64,000 nucleotides of DNA from positions 1,426,001-1,490,000 of the forward strand of contig JAVLRN010000012.1 in the NCBI GenBank assembly GCA_032821775.1, given 5' to 3'. The translations under genes were made by a program, and so were the position numbers. This stretch comes from Sanguinoderma infundibulare (Eukaryota; Basidiomycota; Agaricomycetes; Polyporales; Polyporaceae). Below are positions 53,801 through 64,000 of the stretch, piece after piece; the first letter of the stretch is position 1; each line of letters opens with the position of its first letter. The notes under the pieces were generated by a model. It saw only the letters and a program-made list of their open reading frames with translations. It had not been told where the DNA came from and did no database searches.

Positions 53801-55553
53801 TCGCCCGCCTTCTGAACTTTCGTACGCAACACCGATACCCTCCAAGCCGCCTACGCCTCCCCCGGTTGCTGCTCCTGTGACGCCGACAAAGGCGACGCCC
53901 GCTGCGTCAAAGATCCCGACGCCGGCTTCAGGTTCAAAGGCTGCTACTCCTACGTGGGGATCGAAGGCTGCGACTCCGGCTTGGGGCTCCAAAGCTGCGA
54001 CCCCGGCTTCGGGGTCCAAGGCTGCTACTCCAACCTCAGGCTCTAAGGCTGCCACGCCGGCTTGGGGTTCTAAAATCCCAACGCCAGCGACGCAGTCCAA
54101 AGCCGCGACGCCAGCCACACAGTCCAAGGCCGCGACGCCTCGCGCGATGTCGAAGGCTGCGACGCCCACGGCTGCGACCCCGCGGGCCATGACCCCTCCA
54201 CCCCCAGACCCGGAACCAGAGCCAGCCCCAGCAGAACCGGTGCCCGTCTGGGAGCCAGAGCCCGCTGCCGCACCCGAGCCCGAGCTTGAAATCGAGCCTC
54301 CTCCCCCGGCACCTGCACCTGTGTCTGCCCTGTTCAGCGACCTCCCGCCTATCATCCACCCGTCAGGGGACGGCGACGAGGGCGCGGTCATTCCCCCCTT
54401 CCCCGGCGACATGCCAGGCAGCATGGGCGGCGACGGGCCCCCTGCTGGCAACCCCGTGGGGGCCATGTCGCCCATGGCCGACCTCTGGACGACGCCCGTG
54501 CCCGAGACGGCCGCGCCGCAGACGAGCGCGGGTCTGTTCTCGGACTTTTTGTCTGGGCCGGGTTGGGGCGGCGCGTCGAAGATAACGAGTGGGTTCGGAT
54601 TTGGGGGCTTTGGCAGCGGGAACAACAACTCGTCTGGCGGCGGCGGCGGTGGGGGTGGGGGCGGGTTCGGGAGCTTTGGCAGTTTCGGCTGGGGCGGTGG
54701 CGGCGGCGACGACGACAACAAGGCGGCTGAGGAGGAAGTGGAGCTGCAGCACGTCCAGGCGGAGGAGGCGGAGAAGACACGCGTAGAGGAGGAGGAGCGG
54801 GAAGCGGCGCGCAAGGCCGCGGAGGAGGAGGAGGAGCGGAGGAAGCAGGAGGAGGCGGCGGCGAAGAAGAAGCCGGCCAAGAAGATGTCGAAGCGCGAGC
54901 AGGCGCTTGCGAAGGAGAAGGAGCGCAAGGCGAAGGAAGCGGAAGACGCTGCTGCGCGGGAGGCTGAGGAGGCTGCGAAGAAGGCCGAGGAGGATGCGGA
55001 GGCGGCGAGGAAGGCGGTGGATGACGCGGAGGAGGTCGCGAAGAGGGTTGAGGAGGAGGCTGTGGAGGTTGCGAAGAGGGCTGTTGAAGAGGTGGCGGAG
55101 GCCCAACAGGTTGCTGAAGAGGCTGCTGCCGCCGCCGCCGCTGCGACCACACCCGAGCAGGCTGCTGTTGCCGCTGACCTCGCGGCGGGAGCTCAGCATG
55201 CTCAGGTTGAAGCCGTCGAGGCGGCGCAGGAAGCGCAGGTGGAGGCAGTCGAGGCGGAGCAGAAGGAAGAGGTGGCGGAGGAGGCGAAGGTGGAGGCGGC
55301 GGAGGCGGAGCAAGCTGCCGAACAAGCAGAGGATGCAGCGGCCGCGGCGGAAGACGAGGCCCAGAAACTCGAGGATGCACAGCAGGCGATGGACGACGAG
55401 TGGGGGGCCATCCCCGTCAAGGTCAAGAAGGGCAAGAAGGGTGGGGCGGCGAGTGCAGCCGCTGCGCCCGACGCGCTCTCCCGTCAGACGTCTGAAGCCA
55501 CCGACGGGTTCGCCGCTGCTGGCGGCAAAAAGAAGAAGGGCAAGAAGCGGTAG
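50877..55553 (+). CDS. Hsp70-like ATPase fused to repeat and coiled-coil extension
   Basis: The N-terminal part is an actin-like ATPase of the Hsp70 family that is expanded in mushrooms. Phosphate 1 is LALDVGTTFSGVSYAI, phosphate 2 IVADAGGGTLDISSY, and the adenosine motif WLVGGFAASPWL. About ten exons splice in frame to WVDN at 53017. The next exon (53073) reads GKTRYGPASIVYNEGG, where such proteins usually end, but continues without a stop for more than 800 residues: a Ser/Pro region, ten 9-residue SKAATP-type repeats (53907-54173), an acidic Pro-rich part, a Gly-rich stretch (FGGFGSGNNNSSGGGGGGGG), a long Glu/Ala/Lys coiled coil and a basic end (GGKKKKGKKR). Total about 1,400 residues. The substrate-binding half of canonical Hsp70 is absent. 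Role unknown. Confidence 0.85.
53907..54173 (+). repeat. Ten 27-nt coding repeats
   Basis: Consecutive nine-codon units of the form S-K-A-A-T-P-x-x-G/Q/M (two read SKIPTP) follow each other without gaps. Variation is mainly at the two x positions and the last residue. Confidence 0.85.
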
Positions 55554-56033
55554 AGCTCACGACGACTTGAAGGTTGCAGCATAGGCGACTGGTACGACTC
55601 ACGAATGACGACTTTACGGACAGGACGATTTTTGCTGTATCTCTGGGGTGGCTGGATCTATGTTGTTTGTACCCGTACGATCATGTCTTAGTAGCGCATT
55701 TATCGTTATCTTGCTCTATCGCTGTACATACTGTAGAATGGCACGTTCTACTTGCTTTTAACCTCTTCGGTCTGCGCCTAGGGAGACCACTGAAACAATA
55801 AACTCAGAGAACGCGTCTGGGTGGTTACACGTGATCTAGAACCTTTAACGCGTTCGATGCGCGTGGCCACTGGCTTCTGTTCTTGACTCACGCGTTGTCC
55901 TCTGCATGTCCCGCTGTATACCCCCGTTTCCTACCCGCTCGGACCAGCATTCGACTCGCAACCGATTTCGCCCCGAATTTCTCTCTCCTGAGTCTCAAAA
56001 CCACGGACACAGGCCCAAGGAAGCAGATTCAGA
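55554..56033. other. Intergenic, no supported gene
   Basis: AT-richer 3' flank and the upstream region of the next gene; nothing else was seen. Confidence 0.4.
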
Positions 56034-58427
56034 ATGATGCGCGACGGCCACGGGACCCTCCAGTCCTCGTCCGCTGACCCGAACGAGGCCATGGTCGCCA
56101 GCCAGCAGAAGCACATCGCCGACCTCGTCGCGCGCAACAAGACCCTCGAGCACACCATCGGCCGGCTCCGCGCCGCCGTCGACCAGGAGAAGGAGCGCGC
56201 GGCGGACGCGGTCGCGCAGATCCAGCTCCGCTGGGAGGCTGAGCGCAAGGAGTGGCGCGACGGCTGCGACTCGCTCCAGACCGCGCACCGGATCGCCCAC
56301 CTGCGGACGGCGATGGAGCTCGACCGGGAGCACGCGGCGGGGCGCGAGGTGAAGGAGGCGTTGAGGAGGGAGCGGATCGCGCGGGTGCACCGCGACTACA
56401 AGATCGTGCTGTTCCAGGCGAAGGAGCTGGAGCTCGAGGAGCGCGTCGCGCAGCTCGAGCGGGACTTGGAGGCGGCGCACGAGGCGAGGGAGGACGCGGT
56501 GCTGGATGTGGAGGAGGAGATGCAGGAGGCGGCGGCGGTGCTGGAGGCGCGGTGTGTGGACTTGGCGGGATCGCTGAAGCAGGCGGCGGGGGAGCAGGCG
56601 AAGGCGGTCAAGGAGAGGGAAAAGGCGGAAGTGCGTATGAGTCGCGTTTTGGTGTATCGTAGTCTTGTGGATCAGTGTGTTTACGCCGTCCTTGTCCCAC
56701 CCTGCCAGGCCGATCTCGCGACTCTCCGCGGTGAGCATACGTCCCTTCGGGTGACGTCTGAGCGTGCCACGAAGAACATGGAACGCACTGAGCTGCAGCT
56801 AGAAGCCCTCAAGGCCTCTCATGCCGACCTCGAGAAGAAGTACGCAGAGTCGGAGGCGAACGTCGTGTCTCTCCGCAACCAGGTCGAGAAGTGGGCCGCG
56901 CTGGACAAGCGCGAGAACGCCGACATGGAGCACCTTCGCAAGAGTCGCATCGACCTCGAGGTGAAGGTCAAACAGCTCGAGGCCGAGAAGGAGGAAAGGG
57001 AGAAGGTGCGGGAGCAGGAAGTGGCGAAGACGGAGAAGCTGCAGCGGAGGGTGGACAAGTACAAGGAAGTATGGGAAGCGCATCAGGTGTGTTCGTGGCT
57101 CGTTGGGAACAGCGGGCACCGCCTGATGTGGTTGGTGGTTAACTTGTGTTTGCGTTCGCACAGAAAGAAACGGAAGCAGCGCAGGAGGACGCTGAAAGAC
57201 TGCAGAACGACCTCAATGCTGAACAAGAGCGTGTCAAGAAGCTCAAACTGCAGTTGCAGGCCTACAAGGAGCAAGTCGAGGAGCTGCAAAACAATTCCGA
57301 GGATGCACGACGTCAGACCAATCCCGGCGGTCCCTCCAAGCCTAAGTCGTCCAGAGCAGTGAGCTTACTTGTGTATTTCCGACGTAACAACGACATCGTT
57401 GACTAGTATATCCTGCAGTCTAAGCAACCGCCCAGAAACCCAGAACCAGACCCCAATGCTGATGACCCTGAGATCGTCGACGAGCCAGTGGCTAAGAAGA
57501 CTCCCGCCCCTCGTCCATCTAGTAAGGCGAAGCATTCCTCGCCTCCGCCGGCAGAGGAAGACGACGACATCATGGAGATTGACCCACCGCCGAACACGAA
57601 GAAGAAGGAGAAGGCTAAGTCGAAAGGCAAAGAGCGCGCACGACCACCACTGGCCGAGGAGGAGGAGGAGGAGACGGCGGAGGAGAAGGAGGAGAAAGAC
57701 AGCACCCCATCGACCACGAAGTCCAAGTCCAAGCTAGCGAAAGGAAAAGAGAAAGGGAACACGAAGGAGAAGGAGAAGAAAGAGCGCAAGAAGCCGGCCG
57801 CGGTGGACGACGATAGCGACATCCAGATCATCGAGCCCGCACCGAGCAAACCCGCAGCTGCAGACAAGAAGGGCAAGCGGAAGGCGGACTCCGTCGAGGT
57901 CGAGGATGGGCCTCCGCCGAAGAAGAAGGGGAAGAAGAAAGCGGCGGCATCTTCAGACGAAGATGAGGAAGAGCCCCCACCGCAACCTGCGCCGAAGAAG
58001 AAACGCGGTCGGCCGCCAAAGGCAGCAAGTTCGGGCGAGGCTGGAAAAGGAGGTACGGCGAAGGGCAAGGCTGCGAAGACGGCAAAGGCGTCTGATAGCA
58101 AGGGCGGGAAGGGTAAAGACAAAGACGATGCGGAAGAGGCGGAGGATGGGGACGGGGAGGCGGCACCGAAAAAGAAGAAACGGATGATCAACCTGTGGCC
58201 GCAATCACAGAAGACGACGTTCCAGTGGAATGATCTGCAGGTATGAGCTTTGTTGCATCTTGTTTCTGAGAGGCTCACATCGTTTATTGTGCACTACGCT
58301 ATGTTGACCCCAGCGCGACGCCAACTTGGACATACCCATCGATTTGTCACCCGTAAAGGAAACCGACGTTGCGCCGTCAAGACCGAGCTTATCTTCAGCC
58401 GTGGGGAGCCTCATGCGTCGGCGGTAG
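56034..58427 (+). CDS. Coiled-coil and AT-hook nuclear protein
   Basis: About five exons splice in frame from the ATG at 56034 to TAG 58425-58427. The N-terminal half is a long coiled coil (VARNKTLEHTIGRLRAAVDQ; LEERVAQLERDLEAAHEARE; VKQLEAEKEEREKVREQEVA). The C-terminal half alternates acidic and basic blocks (EEDDDIMEIDPPPNTKKKEK; EEEEEETAEEKEEKD) and contains an AT-hook (KKKRGRPPKAA), then a conserved-looking end (RMINLWPQSQKTTFQWNDLQ) and a short last exon (RDANLDIPIDLSPVKETDVA). It should be nuclear and DNA-associated. I do not recognise a named orthologue. The start could be the second Met. Confidence 0.75.
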
Positions 58428-59311
58428 TGTGACGGGGATTTGTATTTTTTTTTGCTTCAATGTAAGTGAGCTCGTGCGATACCGCGAACTCCCAAGCTGC
58501 AGCTCATGATCGTGTCGTAGTCTTGTGAATGACCGGCTCACCTCCTTGGAGCTTGGTTTGTGGTGGCAGTCACTTGCTCAGGAGTGCACGTCTGGCCATG
58601 CCAATTCCCTATGCAACTAGGATGCTCTGATAGCCAGATAGCCATATACCAACTCGATACGAGAGGCTCTGGACCATTGACGGATTGCACTATGCCACGT
58701 TTCTCATTATGACTCTTATGAACTTTTTGTATGGACAGTTGTCAAAGTACTTCCATGCTAGAGCCACCCTTCACGCCAGCGATGTAGGAGATATTGTATA
58801 TGTATATTCGTAAGCCTACAGGAACTACATTACAACAGACTGGTACTCCGGTAAATACGACTTGTACAAGGAAGAGGTGTCGCCAAGGCATGAAACTCCA
58901 TTCGACGTAGATTCTCAGTCAACGGAGCGATTAAGATGGCTCTTTCGCTCAGCACCACCACGAAGCTTCAAGAAGCGCATCGGGACCACACCCCAATGTC
59001 GAGCGGGACGCAGACAGAAGGAGCAGAGACGCGTGGTGGCCGCAACGGTGAAAGACCAGTTTTTCGCTCGCTTGGGTATATGAGGGGGCGTCTGAATCTG
59101 TCGGAGCTTGAACGTCCGGCAATGTCCTGCCGAGACTCGCAACACATGACCGCGCGCCTTGGACGCGACCGCGACGTGGCCCGCACCGGCGTCGACAGGC
59201 ACGAGCCCAGCTGCGGCAGCGCGGCCATCTGTTCGACGGTATAGCCAAGTATACGCGCGGATCTTTCTTCGACAACTCTCAGGGCTCTGTGGCTAGAAGC
59301 CCTCGATCATC
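58428..59311. other. Intergenic, no supported gene
   Basis: A plus frame of 102 codons (58936-59244) overlaps minus frames of similar length; none is convincing. Confidence 0.4.
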
Positions 59312-62136
59312 ATGATCCTGGAAACTCTCACCGGCACGCTCATTCGCCTCTGGGAGCGCCTCACCTTCTGGTGGTACTACCCGCCTGCTCTCTCTAGAAT
59401 GAGGCTGAAGGGGCCTGCGCGGGAAGGGGATGAGAACGCACTCATGGTGAGTGGTTATATGCGCGTGCGCGGCAGGTGAACGCGTGGTGACTTGCGCCCT
59501 ACAATAGATGCAGTTCTTCACCTGGGAGGCCGGCCATCCTCAGATGAGCTGGTGGAAGCACTTCGAGACCGAGGTGCCCAGCCTTGCTGCAATGGGTGTC
59601 ACTCAGGTGTGGCTGCCACCTCCACACAAGGCCATGATAAAGGTATGCTACGTCACCGCCCCGTGAGCCGTGCCAATGTGTGATTGACTGTCGGAGTTGT
59701 GTAGCAAGGGGCGGGCTACGACGCATATGACTTGGTGCGTGTTTCTCCCTGGGTTTTGAGGCACGGTATTGATTTGTGCAGTGGGACCTGGGCGAGTTTT
59801 ATCAAAAGGGTACCATCGCAACTCGGTGGGGTACCAAAGAAGAACTCACCAAAGCCGTCGCCGCTGCGAATGCTCATGGTATAGACGTCCTTGTGGATGC
59901 TGTTCTCAATGTGAGCCTTCACAAGGTCACACCGCTTTGGATTGCTCATTCTCGCAGCATAAATTGGGAGCGGACAGGCTGGAGAAGTTCAACGCCACCC
60001 CAGTCGATCCCAATAACCGTTTGCGCGACGTTGGTCCAACTACAGAAATCGAGGTTGGGCTTACGTGTTGTACTTATTATACCTAGCTCATACTTCGCAG
60101 GGATGGACAGCGTTCGACTTCCACGGCAGAGCTGAGAAGGTAAATGGTCATTGGTTCATACAAGCTATAGCTTGATTAACATACCCCCAGTACAGTAGCT
60201 TGAGATGGACCTTTGAACACTTCACCGGTAAATATTTACTGCCCTAGAACCGCGAATGTTGCAAGACTGACCTATATCTGTGCTTTAGGGCTCGATTGGG
60301 ACCAGAAGACACGGACCAGGGGAATCTGGCGCATCACCAGCGACAAGCACAGAGGCTGGTCCGAGTGGGTAGACAGTGAGAACGGCAACTATGATTACCT
60401 TCTTGGCATAGACGTAAGCAGTTCACCATGCTCGTTGGTCTATGACGTACTGAACCGATATTACGCAGATAGACCATAGACATCCCGATGTACGCAAGGA
60501 TCTGATGACGTGGGGGAGCTGGGTCTTGCAGGTCAGGGCAAGCTGGGAGACTTGTCGGCCCTGTTATACTCCGCAGCACCAAGACTGACCCCTTCTCCGT
60601 AGACTACCGGCGGCGCAGGGTTCCGACTTGATGCCATTAAGCACATGGACAGGCGTTTCCTTCTAGACTTCGTGCGTCTTATGCCGGTTTTGTTGACCTT
60701 CCCAACTTCTCACTGCCCATGGCAGATCAAGCACGCCCGCGACACACTAGGCAGGCAAGATCTGTTTTCTGTCGCCGAGTATTGGTCGGCCCAGTCAGTA
60801 GTTTCTGCTATTCGCTGTGGGTGGCGCTGATCCTCCCCAAAGTCTCGATTCGATCAAGCCGTATATTCGAGTGTTTGAAGGACTTGTGAGCGACTCTGTC
60901 TCGTGGGTGGTCAATCCGCGGGGAGCTAAACTGAATGCGACGAGGTTACCTTTTTCGACGTTCCCTTGCACTACAACTTCCACGAAGCGAGCAAAGCTGG
61001 GCCGAAGTACGACTTGAGAAGGATCTTAGATAATTCCATAATGAAGTTCAGACCGGGCGACGCCGTGACGTTCGTAGACAATCACGAGTAAGTAATATTC
61101 CCGAGGCCTTTCGATTGACTGCGCTGCTGAGTATCAAAAACGTGTTTAGTACGGTACTTCGCAGGCCCTCCCGCTCGCCGGTGTCATATGATATTGACTT
61201 TTGAATTGGGTCTGCAGCAAATCGGACAAACGTTGGAGAGTTGGGTGAGTAGCCGTCCTACCCGATTCCCGCTCTTCGGAGATCTGCTGACGAGCGCACG
61301 AGCGCAGGTCGGTGCCAGTTTCAAGCTCCAGGCGTACGCCCTGATCCTTCTGTATGGCGAAGGTCATCCGTGAGTGCATGGCTTCTGAATCATCTCTCTC
61401 ACGAGCCAATCACATCCTAAATTCGTCTCTTCTTCCCTTGGCCGGCGTGGCCTGTCCCGCCCTCTCACCGACCAACTCTCACCGGCCAACCGTACTATAC
61501 CTGACTGCGATCCTAGATGCGTGTTCTACGGGGACCTATATCCAAACGAGGAGTGCTACGACCCCTTGATCGCGGAGGCTCTCAAACGCCTACTGGAGGC
61601 TCGGACAAAGTTCGCGTACGGCGAACGGACAGATTACTTTGTGCACCCAAACTGCGTCGGCTTCGTACGCAAAGGCGATCATGAATCCAGCTGCAAGCGT
61701 GGGGGGTGCGCGGTGCTTATAAGCAACGCGGACGGCTCCGAACAGCAAGAGAGGTACGTCCTTCCGGTGTCTTCTCGCCCTGTTTTCTGGGCTTCCAGGA
61801 TGGACTACGAAGCTCACATGGATACGTGAGAAGCGGCGGTGTCGTGGCCGCGAGCGCGGTCCCGACGCATACAATTCGCATGAACGTCGGCTTGGTATGT
61901 CTCTTCGTCTTCATTCAGCCCTGCGCTTTCCCGGATTGCGCTCTAATTGCCGGCTTCTTTTACTCGCATCTGCATACAAACAGGAGAACGCGGGCGCGAC
62001 ATACCGGGGGCACTTCTCCCGGGGCGACCCAGAAGAGGTTGTGCAGATCGACGAGGGCGGCTGGGGCGCGTTCGGCTGTCCGCAAGGTGGTCTGCAGGTC
62101 TGGGTCAGGACCGAGAGTGACGATGGCTTGGAGTAG
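59312..62136 (+). CDS. Alpha-amylase, GH13, intracellular type
   Basis: Hydrolyses internal alpha-1,4 bonds of starch or glycogen. The GH13 regions are clear: VDAVLN plus HKLGAD; nucleophile Asp in GAGFRLDAIKHMD; acid Glu in LFSVAEYW; third Asp in AVTFVDNHD. Further support is MQFFTWEAGHPQMSWWKHFE, GVTQVWLPPPHKAM, DVPLHYNFHEASKAGPKYDL, LILLYGEGHP and CVFYGDLYP. There is no signal peptide; the start is MILETLTGTLIRLWERLTFW. I count 19 exons, many of 30-60 nt. Between HDT and QIGQTLESW a 4-nt exon (61150-61153, TACG) is needed to keep the protein. The donor at the QERY end is shifted six bases downstream of the stronger GTACGT. Taken with these junctions the gene is intact. Confidence 0.88.
61150..61153 (+). 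other. 4-nt microexon of the amylase gene
   Basis: TACG completes the Asp codon of NHD and encodes the next Thr. It lies between intron 61088-61149 (GTAAGT...TTTAG) and intron 61154-61217 (GTACTT...TGCAG), both with a TTGACT branch-like site. Confidence 0.65.
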
Positions 62137-62365
62137 CGCGAGGTGGTGCAGATTTAGATTGGTGGATAGTGATACTATGATACATTTTTGGCTAATTGGG
62201 ACACCATGGACAACACTAAGATAACAACAGTACGACGATGAGAGAGACCCAGTACGGGTGAGAAGGTCGTCATAGGGTTCGTGGTATGAAGGTAACGAGG
62301 GTATGTCAAAGGTCAAGTACGGAAAACCTGATATAGATTACACAACGATCCGGTAGCACACGCTG

Positions 62366-64000
62366 TCATAATGCTTCAAACATCGGACTTTGGGAGTTCA
62401 TCGAACGCGCCTCGTCGTCGCACCTGTTCGTCGTCATGCTCCGGCTGCTGACGCGCTTCGTGTCGCGGAGCGCGACGATGTCCGCGACGGTGCTCTTCTC
62501 GTGCTCTACCCAGATGCCGGGGCCACGAGAAGCGAGTGGCCGCGACATCGTCGCCGCCTCTCCGCCCTGCTGCATGAGTACGTGGGGTTGCTGCTCGCCA
62601 TCAAAGAGTGCTGCAGTCTCCTCGAGCGTGCGGCCCTTTGTCTCGATGATGTAGCAGACCACGAAGACGAGCTCTATGATGAGCCAGCCGCAGTAGACGA
62701 GGTACTGGAGAAGATCCTCAGCGGGCGTGATGGATGCGAGCGTAGATTATGAAAGCGACTCACGTACTTCCACCCGAGCGCATCCAAAGCCCACGGGTTC
62801 ACGAATTGGTTGAACGCGAGTGTTAAGGAGACGACAAAGTTCTGATGGAAGCAGGAGCAGCGTCAGGATGGGTTGGCTGTAGCCAACGTAGAGAACGTTG
62901 ACAAAGCGACACTCACCATAACAGCGAAGCCCTTCGCCCGAATGTTGAACGGCAGGATCTCCAGCGTGTATGCGACCAGCATCGGTGTGTAGGCGACGTC
63001 ATAGAAGAAGTAGAAGATGAAAATAAACGGGATGGTAGCTGCGTGCTGTCGAATCAACGCCACGAGGCGTAGAAGAGGCGCGAAAACGGACCGCACCTTT
63101 TGCTGCCGCCTTGTCGTCCATGGTGTTGAAAAGAGCGGTAGTCAGCGTCCAGACGCCAAAGTCTGTGTTACACGTGTCAGGTTCCTCGTCCGCAGGAACG
63201 CAATAACAAGAAAGGCTGAAGCCATACCGATGAGCATGCCGACATTGGAGATTATAAAGAGTGTTCTGCGGCCAAGCTTATCTACCAGTAACGCGCCGGA
63301 CATGGCTGCGACTAGATTCCACACTTGAAGCCCACCGTTGATTGCTGCCTTGGTGCCGGCGTCCTTGATTCCGACGCCCTCCAGTACCAAGTTGATATAG
63401 TACGAAACGAGACCGTTTCCGCTGCAGGAGCATCAGTATGTTATGAGCCACAGAGCCGGAACCACGGACCTCCATTGGGAGAAAACGGCCAGGGAGATAA
63501 TGATCGCCATCCGCTTCCGGTTCCCCGGCGTCGCAAAGAGGGTCGTGAAGGACGTGCTGTGCGCGGCCTCCTTCTCAAGCTTGAGAGCGTGCCGGATTTG
63601 GGCCATCTCAAACATGATGAGCGGGTCCCGCTCGTCATGCGTGAGCGAGTGGTAGCGCGCGAGCACACTGGCAGCCTTCGACTCCTGCATCCAGTTCCAA
63701 TCGGGGTCAGAAGAACGCCGCGATGCCCGAGACAAACAGAGAGAGAGTTCTGCAAGGAAGCACGCACCCGGCCCTTGGCCACAAGGAATCGAGGGGATTC
63801 TGGGACGGCCCTGCGCGGGGGTTGTGCTGCGTGAGCGGCGCTCCGTTAATGTCCGCACCGAAGCCGAAGCGCACCAGATCAAGAGTATCTGCAGCACTGG
63901 CCCGATCGCCTGCACGAGGGTCGGGACTCTCCACGACCAAACCGTGTGGCCTGCGCCTTCGTACGCGCCGAAGCACGTCCACGCCGCTTTAAGTTTCGGA
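62366..64000 (-). CDS. MFS sugar transporter (partial, runs off right edge)
   Basis: Sugar:proton symporter of the fungal lactose-permease/hexose type. Visible exons, read leftwards: VPESPRFLVAKG (the PESPRWL signature), WMQESKAASVLARYHSLTHD, FTTLFATPGNRKRMAIIISL, VSYYINLVLEGVGIKDAGTK, LVDKLGRRTLFIISNVGMLI (the D-x-x-GRR loop), TIPFIFIFYFFYDVAYTPML, VAYTLEILPFNIRAKGFAVM and FVVCYIIETKGRTLEETAAL (the ETKGRTLEE end). The tail after the last span is long and charged and stops at 62366. The N-terminal spans lie beyond the window. No lesion was seen in the visible part. Confidence 0.88.

Noticed and set aside
53531..55150. Minus-strand open frame of 539 codons
   Set aside because: It is the antisense shadow of the repetitive, GC-rich extension of the Hsp70-like fusion; its Ala/Ser-only composition has no independent support.
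1..64000. CRISPR arrays, operons, bacterial or viral genes
   Set aside because: Spliced genes throughout, no regularly spaced direct repeats with spacers, no viral hallmark genes seen.

Overview
The window reads as nuclear DNA of a wood-decay basidiomycete (Agaricomycetes, most likely a polypore-type white-rot fungus). Genes are intron-rich, with about 50-85 nt GT-AG introns, and coding DNA is GC-rich. The families present are typical of that group: an AA14 lytic polysaccharide monooxygenase, a secreted bicupin oxalate decarboxylase, a FunK1-type kinase, several MYND-finger proteins, a Hsp70-like ATPase and an NCS1 permease. No bacterial or viral block was seen. Exon structures were assembled by hand from reading frame, splice sites and remembered family motifs; no database search was possible.

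Layout, left to right. (1) The 3' end of an MFS transporter, then about 2.7 kb with no gene I can support. (2) 3.1-5.4 kb: oxalate decarboxylase (+) in 15 exons. (3) 6.9-7.8 kb: an unrecognised proline-rich protein (+). (4) 9.1-11.8 kb: a 7-exon gene (-) for a 480-residue protein with four divergent homeodomain-like modules arranged as a duplicated pair. Its fourth intron holds an 837-bp element with terminal inverted repeats, a tRNA-like Pol III unit and what looks like a fragment of the host exon. (5) 12.4-19.7 kb: a truncated MYND-family relic (+), a Bsc6-like MFS transporter (-), an intact MYND gene (-) and a heavily decayed MYND pseudogene (-). (6) 20-26 kb: four related small membrane-protein genes, of which two look intact and two are broken. 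(7) 26.3-32.2 kb: NCS1 nucleobase or nucleoside permease (-), short-chain dehydrogenase (-), and another intact MYND gene (+). (8) 33-36.6 kb: a small unknown gene and a FunK1 kinase. (9) 37.4-38.9 kb: AA14 LPMO (-) whose copper-site residues can be counted to His1, His99 and Tyr176. (10) 40.4-48.6 kb: an AT-hook and Cys-rich protein, a DUF4112 protein, a single-exon unknown (-) and a coiled-coil unknown (-). (11) 50.9-55.6 kb: a Hsp70-like ATPase fused in frame to a long repeat and coiled-coil extension. (12) 56-58.4 kb: a coiled-coil and AT-hook protein. (13) 59.3-62.1 kb: an intracellular GH13 alpha-amylase with 19 exons, one of them only 4 nt. (14) 62.4 kb to the right edge: a sugar transporter running off the window.

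The genes do not form one pathway. Oxalate decarboxylase, AA14, GH13 amylase and the transporters fit lignocellulose decay and carbon uptake. The more unusual content is the four-module homeodomain-like protein with its intronic element, the Hsp70-like fusion, the membrane-protein family and the microexon. The region also shows much birth and death of lineage-specific families (MYND proteins and the membrane proteins).
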